The notes under the pieces were generated by a model that worked only from the letters and a program-made list of their open reading frames with translations, searched no databases and was not told the origin of the DNA. The position numbers and the translations under genes were made by a program. A DNA stretch of 21,283 nucleotides from HK-STAS-PATE-36 sp964610345 (GTDB lineage: Bacteria; Patescibacteriota; Saccharimonadia; Saccharimonadales; JAGQNJ01). Numbering within the stretch: the first letter of the stretch is position 1; every line of letters starts with the position of its first letter. The stretch is from the NCBI GenBank assembly GCA_964610345.1, contig CAZSVQ010000015.1:1-21283 (forward strand), read 5' to 3'. Positions 16,348 through 21,283 of this stretch are shown piece after piece.

Positions 16348-17105
16348 TAATTCCTTAACTCCTTGCCAGTTAAATCTATAAACACATCCTCTAAATCTGC
16401 CTGCTCAACTTTGACTTCTTTTTTAAAACCTCGTGCCAACAAGTTTTTTATGAGTTTTTTTGGTGAATCCAATGCAATAATTTTGCCATTATCCATTATT
16501 GCCACTCTGTCACACAAAATCTGTGCTTCTTCCATATAATGAGAAGTTAATATAATAGTTATGTCGTCATTTCTGATTTTTTTAATTAAATCCCATAAAT
16601 TTCGACGAGCTTGTGGATCAAGACCAGTCGTGGGCTCATCTAAAAAAAGTACTTTAGGCTTATTAACTAAAGCAGTTGCAATACTGAAACGCTGTTTTTG
16701 ACCACCAGAGAGAGTCTTAAAAAAACTATTACGCTTATCAACTAATTGCACTTGACTTAATAACTTAACAGGATGAACTTTTTTGCCATAAAGCGAACCA
16801 AAAAGATTTAAAAGTTCAGTCAAATTAAGTTTATCCATAAAAGCAGACGATTGTAATTGAACGCCGATTATTTGTTTAACCGCTTCCGGTTTTTTAGCTA
16901 CATCTATACTATTAAGTAATACAGAGCCGTCATCTATGGATCTCATGGCCTCTATCATCTCTAACGCAGTGGTTTTCCCTGCCCCGTTAGGACCTAATAT
17001 CCCAAAAATCTCTCCTTTTTTGACATCAAAACTAATCCCCTTGACAACAGTTTTATTGCCGTAACGTTTTTTGAGATTGTCTACCTTTACGATTACGCCA
17101 GCCAT
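16347..17105 (-). CDS. ABC transporter ATP-binding protein (DrrA/CcmA type)
   Basis: 252 residues from the ATG at 17105; a TTG at 17126 is in frame but lies at the base of a terminator hairpin and is less likely. All nucleotide-binding motifs are intact: Walker A GPNGAGKTT (38-46), Q-loop near residue 83, signature LSGGQ (132-136), Walker B VLFLDE (152-157, Glu157 catalytic), D-loop GLDP and the switch His189. The C-terminal segment ends ADLEDVFIDLTGKELR, usual for exporters paired with ABC-2 permeases. It powers the permease encoded directly downstream. There is no clear Shine-Dalgarno; a TATTAT element nine bases upstream of the ATG could give a nearly leaderless transcript. Confidence 0.95.
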   Translation of the reverse strand: MAGVIVKVDNLKKRYGNKTVVKGISFDVKKGEIFGILGPNGAGKTTALEMIEAMRSIDDGSVLLNSIDVAKKPEAVKQIIGVQLQSSAFMDKLNLTELLNLFGSLYGKKVHPVKLLSQVQLVDKRNSFFKTLSGGQKQRFSIATALVNKPKVLFLDEPTTGLDPQARRNLWDLIKKIRNDDITIILTSHYMEEAQILCDRVAIMDNGKIIALDSPKKLIKNLLARGFKKEVKVEQADLEDVFIDLTGKELRN

Positions 17106-17124
17106 ACTAAATTCATAATACACC

Positions 17125-17151
17125 AAAAATACCCGCTTAAAGCGGGTATTT
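17125..17151 (-). terminator. Rho-independent terminator with perfect 12-bp stem
   Basis: Arms 17127-17138 and 17140-17151 are perfect reverse complements with one central base, centred on the ACCCGC/GCGGGT pair. On the minus strand the stem runs into TTTTT. It lies 19 bases after the stop of the 65-residue gene, which it should terminate, and 22 bases before the ABC ATPase start. Confidence 0.8.
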
Positions 17152-17169
17152 GGGTTTAAAAAACTTTAT

Positions 17170-17367
17170 TTAGCCTTTTTTGATTGTAAGAAAGCCGTTA
17201 CGTGGGTTTTCGTTTACGGTGTAACCTGCAGGAAGATCAGTACCTTCTGGACGCTCATCTTTACTGAAGTAATAAATTCGTTGTAATTTGCCACCGCGAA
17301 GCGTTACTTCTTTAGTGTTTAAAAAGTAAGTTACACCTTTACTATTTGTATGCTGATATGCTGCCAT
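17170..17367 (-). CDS. Small conserved-looking soluble protein, 65 residues
   Basis: Compact basic protein beginning MAAYQHTNSKGVTYFLNTK, with patterns RGGKLQRIYYFSKDERP, LPAGYTV and NPRNGFLTIKK. It reads as a small beta-rich fold without TM or signal. Similar small proteins seem familiar to me from Patescibacteria and some Actinobacteria, but I cannot name a function. The gene is well formed: promoter TTGACA-18-TATGTT, AGGGAG eight bases before the ATG, and a strong terminator after the stop. Monocistronic, high-quality signals suggest steady, probably high expression. Confidence 0.85.
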   Translation of the reverse strand: MAAYQHTNSKGVTYFLNTKEVTLRGGKLQRIYYFSKDERPEGTDLPAGYTVNENPRNGFLTIKKG

Positions 17368-17404
17368 AGTTATTTCTCCCTCTTTTAGTTATGTAAGTAC
17401 CCCT

Positions 17405-17434
17405 AACATACTCTGTTAGCTTTTTACTTGTCAA
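17405..17434 (-). promoter_or_regulatory. Sigma70-type promoter of the 65-residue gene
   Basis: TTGACA (17429-17434) and TATGTT (17405-17410) on the minus strand are spaced by 18 bases. The predicted start is near 17398, giving a leader of about 30 bases that contains the AGGGAG ribosome binding site. Confidence 0.7.
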
Positions 17435-17510
17435 CAGTTTTTTATAACTTCAACAGATGTAGTTACTCATACGTGCAATTACAGTATTCAATGTTTTTTC
17501 CTATTTACAG

Positions 17511-17559
17511 GGGTGGTAATAAGCCTAGATTGATGTGTTTAACACCATTCTTGCCACCC
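17511..17559. other. Intergenic inverted repeat with nested palindrome
   Basis: GGGTGGTAA (17511-17519) pairs with TTGCCACCC (17551-17559) with one G-T wobble, and the loop contains GTGTTTAACAC (17535-17545). It lies downstream of the minus-strand gene 17606-18211 but is not followed by a T-run, so it is not a standard terminator. The rest of 17435-17605 shows nothing I can name. Confidence 0.4.
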
Positions 17560-17605
17560 ACCTATAAATCCTAATTTGCAATAAATACAACGTTTTAGCT
17601 TACGC

Positions 17606-18211
17606 TTATAATTCTTTTAGTTCAGCCTTAAACCAACGCTCGGTTAAAAATCTGATCAAAAATAAAGCGAGGAATACCCCCGCAAGCAGCAAGCTCCAGC
17701 CGGCCAAATCTGGCGACCATCTTGGGCTAACAAAATCAAACTTATATAGCGAATCAGGAATTTGAGAAACTTGACCACTGCTATGCTGACTAACGTATTC
17801 TTGGACACACGGTACACGACCTTCGCGTAGGCTACCTTGCCCAAAACGTTCTTCGCAATATTTTTGGGCATCTGCATAGATTTGCTGACTATCCCCAGAC
17901 TTTTGTTTTTCTGCTTCTACTAACCGTTCGTAACGATGTTTTAGTTGAATTGGCTGTCTTAATGACCCGCTTGAAAGCCCAGCGTTCATATGGGCATACA
18001 TATGCGCACGGAGCTCTCGCAAGGCCAGCTCAACATCTCCATTATCTGCATCTGCCTGTACAACAGCATCGCGTAGTTCTATGGACCTAACATTATTTTG
18101 CCTGACTGCAACAATACCAATAATTAAAAAAACTATAAATAATCCAAAAAAATACCATGTATTTACAAGTTGAATTCGGCGCCACGCAGAGCGTAATGAT
18201 CGTTTACTCAT
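17606..18211 (-). CDS. Two-TM protein with a Cys-pair extracytoplasmic domain
   Basis: 201 residues from the ATG at 18211 (MSKRSLRSAWRR). A longer in-frame start at 18310 would run into the divergent Mur ligase gene and is rejected. Residues about 18-37 (TWYFFGLFIVFLIIGIVAV) and about 174-192 (GWSLLLAGVFLALFLIRFL) are TM helices. Between them lies a hydrophilic domain of about 135 residues: first helical (SIELRDAVVQADADNGDVELALRELRAHMYAHMN), then containing two Cys (KYCEERFG and VPCVQEYV) that may form a disulfide if it faces outward. The positive-inside rule puts both ends in the cytoplasm. Family not recognised. It diverges from the Mur ligase with 46 bases between starts. Confidence 0.82.
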   Translation of the reverse strand: MSKRSLRSAWRRIQLVNTWYFFGLFIVFLIIGIVAVRQNNVRSIELRDAVVQADADNGDVELALRELRAHMYAHMNAGLSSGSLRQPIQLKHRYERLVEAEKQKSGDSQQIYADAQKYCEERFGQGSLREGRVPCVQEYVSQHSSGQVSQIPDSLYKFDFVSPRWSPDLAGWSLLLAGVFLALFLIRFLTERWFKAELKEL

Positions 18212-18245
18212 TACTATTATGGTAAACCTTTTTGCGGTAACCTGA

Positions 18246-18251
18246 TAGACT
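18246..18251 (+). promoter_or_regulatory. Extended -10 for the Mur ligase, leaderless geometry
   Basis: TGA precedes TAGACT, and AAAATT (six bases) separates it from the ATG at 18258. There is no Shine-Dalgarno sequence. The same hexamer and the same six-base distance occur before the antitoxin gene. Confidence 0.5.
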
Positions 18252-18257
18252 AAAATT

Positions 18258-19553
18258 ATGCATATATATTTTTCAGGCATTGGTGGGACCGCAATTGGAC
18301 CACTAGCCATTATTGCTAAGCAGGCTGGTTACACTGTTTCTGGTTCGGACAAACAAGATTCACAGTATATTGAATATTTGCGCAAAAAAGGCATAACTAA
18401 CATTCATATAGGTCAAAGCCGTGAGTTAATCACTAAAGTCCATGAAAATAACCCCATTGATTGGTATGTCTACTCTTCGGCCGTTGCGATAGAAAATGCC
18501 GATGCGCCCGAGCTTAAATTTGTCAAAAACCAAAATATCAAACACTCCAAACGTGATGAGCTATTAAACCAAATTATTAATGATAAAAATTTAAAGTTAG
18601 TTGCGATTGCTGGTACACATGGCAAAACCACCACCACAGCAATGGCAATTTGGTTATTCAAAGAGCTCGGGTTATCTATAAGCTATTCAGTTGGTGCCAA
18701 AATTAGCTTTGGTGATATGGGTGCATACCAAAAAGACAGTGAATATTTTATATACGAAGCCGATGAATTTGACCGTAATTTTTTGGCTTTTGAACCATAT
18801 TTAAGTTTAATTACCGGTGTTACGTGGGATCATCATGAGATATTCCCGACCCGTGAAGATTACCAGCAAGCTTTTGTAGAATTTATTAGCCAGAGCCAAA
18901 AAACTTTTGCCTGGCAAGAAGACGCTGACTACTTAAACTTACCTGAAAATAGCAAAGTTAAGTTACTGAATTCAGCAGATGAAGGTTTAAGCACCCTAAA
19001 GATTCCCGGGCAATACAATCGCCTTGATGCTTGGTTAGTCGCTTCGGCCGTGCAAGCTATCACCAACAAACCAATTGAAAAACTTATAGAAATTTTAAAC
19101 CGGTTCCCTGGTTTGCAGAGGCGCATGGAGCAAATTATACCGAACCTTTACAGTGATTACGCCCATACTCCAGAAAAAATCCGGGGGTGCATGAGTGTTG
19201 CGCTAGAGACGGCCGAATATAAAAACCAAAATTTAGTAGTAGTGTATGAACCTTTAACCAACCGCCGACAACATTATATGATAGATGATTATAAAGATTG
19301 CTTTAATGGAGCAAGTAAAGTTTACTGGATACCGAGTTATTTGGCACGTGAAGACCCAAATCAGCGAATTATACCGCCAGCCGAAATGATCAGCCATCTA
19401 AGTGACCCAAGTATTGCCGAGCCAATAAAGCGTAACGATGAGTTAAAAAAGACCATTCAAAAACACCTAAATGAAGGCGCTATGGTAGTAGGTATGGCCG
19501 GTGGTGGTGGTGGCAGTCTGGACGAATGGCTCCGCCAAGAATTTAAAGCATGA
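18258..19553 (+). CDS. murC: Mur ligase, MurC-like (UDP-N-acetylmuramate-L-alanine ligase)
   Basis: 431 residues. ATP-dependent cytoplasmic ligase of peptidoglycan precursor synthesis. The N-terminal Rossmann-type domain has SGIGGTAIGPLA and GYTVSGSD; the P-loop AGTHGKTTTT is at residues 118-127; YEADEFDRNFL (166-176) and TWDHHEIFPT (189-198) supply the central-domain Glu/His metal and carbamate-region residues; the C-terminal domain has FPGLQRRME and YSDYAHTPEKI. The order fits MurC, with Mpl as the main alternative; WDHHEIFPT differs from the usual NxDxDH, so substrate is not certain. It is slightly shorter than most MurC proteins. No Shine-Dalgarno is present. It is the only clear cell-wall gene in the window and is not in an operon with other mur genes here. 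Confidence 0.82.
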   Translation: MHIYFSGIGGTAIGPLAIIAKQAGYTVSGSDKQDSQYIEYLRKKGITNIHIGQSRELITKVHENNPIDWYVYSSAVAIENADAPELKFVKNQNIKHSKRDELLNQIINDKNLKLVAIAGTHGKTTTTAMAIWLFKELGLSISYSVGAKISFGDMGAYQKDSEYFIYEADEFDRNFLAFEPYLSLITGVTWDHHEIFPTREDYQQAFVEFISQSQKTFAWQEDADYLNLPENSKVKLLNSADEGLSTLKIPGQYNRLDAWLVASAVQAITNKPIEKLIEILNRFPGLQRRMEQIIPNLYSDYAHTPEKIRGCMSVALETAEYKNQNLVVVYEPLTNRRQHYMIDDYKDCFNGASKVYWIPSYLAREDPNQRIIPPAEMISHLSDPSIAEPIKRNDELKKTIQKHLNEGAMVVGMAGGGGGSLDEWLRQEFKA

Positions 19554-19576
19554 GAATCATCTAAAAAAACGCTTGG

Positions 19577-19631
19577 CTAGGTGATATACATTTTTTGAAG
19601 TTGACATTAGTCCACCTAGTCTAGTAGACTA
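19577..19631 (+). promoter_or_regulatory. Toxin-antitoxin promoter and operator
   Basis: TTGACA (19601-19606) and TAGACT (19625-19630) are 18 bases apart, and six bases later comes the ATG, so the mRNA is probably leaderless. Two inverted repeats overlay this promoter: CTAGGTG (19577-19583) with CACCTAG (19613-19619) on either side of the -35, and the 15-bp palindrome TAGTCTAGTAGACTA (19617-19631) covering the -10. Both suit autorepression by the antitoxin. Confidence 0.7.
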
Positions 19632-19636
19632 AAAAA

Positions 19637-19879
19637 ATGGACGTAATAAATGTACACGAAGCTAAGACTAACTTTTCTAAACTTCTCGAGAGAGTATCTC
19701 ACGGCGAACATATTATTATCGGTAAAGCTGGCAAACCTATCGCTCGTTTAGAGCCAATGTCAGTAACCGCTGGCAGCAGTAAAGTAATTGGAGGTGGTTT
19801 TCGTTTGCAAGAAAAAGTAAGTCAACCGCTAACTCCAGAATATCTCAATAAACTTGCCGAAAGCAAGTACAACGATTAG
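19637..19879 (+). CDS. Phd/YefM-family antitoxin
   Basis: 80 residues. The N-terminal fold matches the family: MDVINVHEAKTNFSKLLERV, then GEHIIIGKAGKPIARLEP, the DNA-binding part that binds the operator as a dimer. The C-terminal tail (about residues 45-80, GGGFRLQEKVSQPLTPEYLNKL) would wrap the toxin and block its active site. The gene ends nine bases before the toxin ATG. With the palindromes over its promoter it should repress its own operon. Length is usual for this family. Confidence 0.92.
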   Translation: MDVINVHEAKTNFSKLLERVSHGEHIIIGKAGKPIARLEPMSVTAGSSKVIGGGFRLQEKVSQPLTPEYLNKLAESKYND

Positions 19880-19888
19880 GCCGGAAGA

Positions 19889-20311
19889 ATGGTGCTACTC
19901 GATGCAAATGTGCTCATTTATTACCTTGATGAGACTGCAAATAAAAATACAGAAACAACCCGTCTTTTGCAAAGACTTATAGACGAACAAGAGCAACTCG
20001 TAACATCACATCATATCATAGAGGAAGTTTTGTTTACCGTGTTAAAAATTTACCCAGAAGCTGATTTAGTAAAAGCGGTGCACCGTATAGGCGAGATACC
20101 GAGATTAATACTTGTTGAGCCATCGCCACATCTTGGCTTTGCTGAGCGGTATGCGGCACTACGAAATCAGCAGAAAATGGGAGTTAATGATGCCCTTCTA
20201 CTACAACTTATGCTAGATGCGGACATCTCTCGTCTGTTTAGTTACGACAAACAGTTTGTAAATCGTGCTGTCAGTTTAGGTATTAAGCATGTCGGCGCAA
20301 TTAACCATTAA
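19889..20311 (+). CDS. vapC: PIN-domain toxin (VapC-like ribonuclease)
   Basis: 140 residues. The acidic Mg2+-binding residues of a PIN RNase are all visible: Asp5 in VLLDANVLIYYL, Glu45 or Glu46 in SHHIIEEVLF, Asp101 in GVNDALLLQ and Asp120 in LFSYDKQF. The protein should cleave RNA (in VapC enzymes usually tRNA or rRNA) when not bound by the antitoxin. GGAAGA lies directly before the ATG and acts as a close ribosome binding site. The intact residues suggest an active toxin. Pairing a Phd-type antitoxin with a PIN toxin is a known combination. Confidence 0.92.
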   Translation: MVLLDANVLIYYLDETANKNTETTRLLQRLIDEQEQLVTSHHIIEEVLFTVLKIYPEADLVKAVHRIGEIPRLILVEPSPHLGFAERYAALRNQQKMGVNDALLLQLMLDADISRLFSYDKQFVNRAVSLGIKHVGAINH

Positions 20312-20411
20312 AGAAGTAAGCAGATTATGAATGTTCTTTTTATGGGTTAGTTTTTTGTTTTATTAAAGGATATACAGAAAATGTTTAGTCGGAAGCAACT
20401 TAATTTAAGAG

Positions 20412-20609
20412 TCAGCGAACCCCAATACCGTTAGCCCTATTGTCGTTGTTGCCAGGATTAACGTTGCCAGAATTGAAGTTCGCGTTGAAAGCGTTATCCG
20501 CAGTATCCGGGAAAGCCGAACTTGACCACAGGTTGCCGTTGTCACCCTGGTCGTCGAAGCCCTCATTCCAGTTGCCAGCAAACAGCAACCAGCCACTGCG
20601 CACTAGCAA
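20412..20609 (-). repeat. Putative DGR template repeat (TR)
   Basis: The minus strand reads, in the frame ending at TGA 20412, SGWLLFAGNWNEG, then GNLWSSSA and NFNSGNVNPGNNDNRANG. This is the C-type-lectin-like variable-domain pattern found in diversity-generating retroelement targets, with about 14 Asn codons (AAC/AAT) at positions where adenines would be mutagenised. There is no proper start codon or upstream coding region, as expected for a non-coding template. It lies on the same strand as the reverse transcriptase to its right. Codons TTC and GAC at some sites leave open that it is a variable repeat (VR) or an old copy. Confidence 0.65.
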
Positions 20610-20622
20610 TACTACTCGTTAC

Positions 20623-20648
20623 CCTATACTCAGCATACTGAGTATAGG
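20623..20648. other. 11-bp-stem hairpin next to the template repeat
   Basis: CCTATACTCAG (20623-20633) and CTGAGTATAGG (20638-20648) are perfect reverse complements with a CATA loop. On the minus strand it lies just 5-prime of the TR-like segment. In known DGRs hairpins lie downstream of the variable repeat; here its role is unknown. Confidence 0.7.
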
Positions 20649-20810
20649 CGGATCTTGGCGGCACCATCCCTAAAGAACTAGCCTCAACAAATTAAGACCA
20701 GTGAGTATTGTCTCTTACTTATGCTTATCTATCTGACTGCTAGTCGGACAACGAGATATAATTGCCACCAAGCACCGCCCGCCTTAAGCCAGCCCAAGCA
20801 TACTTTTATT

Positions 20811-20906
20811 GTGGGGGGCCGCGCCCGCCCGGGGGGGGGCCGGGGGGCGGGGGGGGGGGGTGTGTGTGGTGTGTGGTGGGGGGCGGGGGGGCGGGGNNNN
20901 NNNNNN
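20811..20906. other. G-rich low-complexity stretch and 10-N assembly gap
   Basis: 20811-20896 is almost entirely G with GT and GC interruptions, unlike anything else in the window, and ends in ten N (20897-20906). This looks like a scaffold join with low-quality read sequence. Continuity between the TR-like segment and the reverse transcriptase is therefore not proven. Confidence 0.85.
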
Positions 20907-21283
20907 GAAGTCTTTTGTATTTATAATGCTTGACTAGCCCCCGATACGAAGCCTCTGTTTCTTTTGAACAATCAGGGTTTGAGAGGGCCAAGAGCAGGTT
21001 ACGTTTTAAGCGTTTGCCCGGATGCAATCGAAATGGGTAGATGGCTGCACCGAGAAAGGCCACGCCACGATTGTGTTCCTGCAAATGCCGTTTATGTGGA
21101 TGCAGTAGCAAGTCTAAATGCTGGCTCACATAGTTTTCTATTGTCTTGGTAACTTTAACTAACTCATTTTTATTACTAGAGACAATATAAAAATCATCAA
21201 CGTAGCTCCCATAATGCTTAAAGCCTAGATCAAATGTCACAAATCTATCTAATTGATCCAGATAGATATTACTAAGTAGCTGA
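20907..21283 (-). CDS. DGR-type reverse transcriptase, C-terminal part, truncated at both ends
   Basis: About 125 codons run from the window edge to the gap. The first visible residues are QLLSNIYLDQLDRFV, the conserved region preceding the catalytic loop, followed by YGSYVDDFYIV with the YxDD metal-binding motif, LDLLLHPHKRHLQ, VAFLGAAIYP (the FLG motif) and finally SYRGLVKHYKYKRL, typical of the thumb region of DGR and related reverse transcriptases. The enzyme would copy the template RNA into mutagenised cDNA. The N-terminal half lies outside the window and the last residues are lost in the N gap. The frame is open beyond the GTG at 21240, so that codon is not the start. Group II intron RT is an alternative, but no intron maturase part or intron RNA is seen. 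Confidence 0.85.

Noticed and set aside
17105..17126. TTG at 17126 as the start of the ABC ATPase
   Set aside because: It lies at the foot of the terminator stem, has no ribosome binding site and adds seven residues absent from the family pattern; the ATG at 17105 is preferred.
17511..17559. tRNA or other known structured RNA
   Set aside because: The inverted repeat does not form a cloverleaf or match tmRNA, SRP or RNase P landmarks that I can recognise.
18212..18310. N-terminal extension of the two-TM protein to 18310
   Set aside because: It would overlap the divergent Mur ligase by 53 bases and adds a non-family-like sequence; the ATG at 18211 gives a natural basic N-terminus before the TM helix.
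20412..20609. Small protein-coding gene
   Set aside because: Only a TTG could serve as start, no ribosome binding site is seen, and the sequence matches just the C-terminal variable-domain pattern of DGR targets; a template repeat explains it better.
20806..20896. Continuation of the reverse transcriptase frame into the G-rich region (proline/histidine-rich tail)
   Set aside because: The frame passes through ten N and low-complexity sequence, so the tail is an artefact of the gap.

Overview
The window looks like part of the chromosome of a Patescibacteria/CPR organism, most likely a Saccharibacteria (TM7) relative. This is inference from AT-rich sequence, compact operons with 1-8 nt overlaps, many small family-specific proteins, and TGA used as a normal stop, which argues against the recoded Gracilibacteria and Absconditabacteria. 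No rRNA, tRNA or CRISPR array was seen, so the taxonomy is unverified.

Left 12 kb (1-12019, minus strand): one open reading frame of at least 4006 codons that leaves the window at its C-terminal side. It encodes a giant surface protein: an N-terminal membrane/signal segment; three split fibronectin-like domains, each with an NHL beta-propeller in the same loop; GLUG (GLVG-type) beta-helix segments interrupted by three more propellers; three classical FN3 domains, one carrying a helical insert; a Cys/Pro-rich stalk encoded over G-runs; one transmembrane helix; and a cytoplasmic segment whose sequence resembles a histidine-kinase H-box (SHYISTPIT). It is best read as a giant envelope sensor or adhesin whose signalling end lies outside the window.

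12.1-15.2 kb (minus): a membrane-anchored DUF5666-like protein, a small membrane protein, a tRNA-dihydrouridine synthase, and two unrecognised proteins overlapping one another and dus as an operon started by a consensus, apparently leaderless promoter. 15.2-17.1 kb (minus): a two-gene ABC-2 exporter (permease and ATPase), preceded by a strong terminator hairpin. 17.2-18.2 kb (minus): a small 65-residue protein with its own promoter and a two-TM protein divergent from the next gene.

18.26-20.3 kb (plus): a MurC-like Mur ligase, then a Phd-type antitoxin and a PIN-domain (VapC-like) toxin with a palindromic promoter/operator. 20.4-21.28 kb (minus): the edge of a diversity-generating retroelement (DGR): an Asn-codon-rich template-repeat-like segment, an 11-bp-stem hairpin, a suspicious G-rich stretch with a 10-N gap, and the C-terminal part of a reverse transcriptase with YVDD. 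The variable target gene and the front of the RT are outside the window. The strongest items for follow-up are the nested-propeller giant protein with its kinase-like tail and the DGR fragment.
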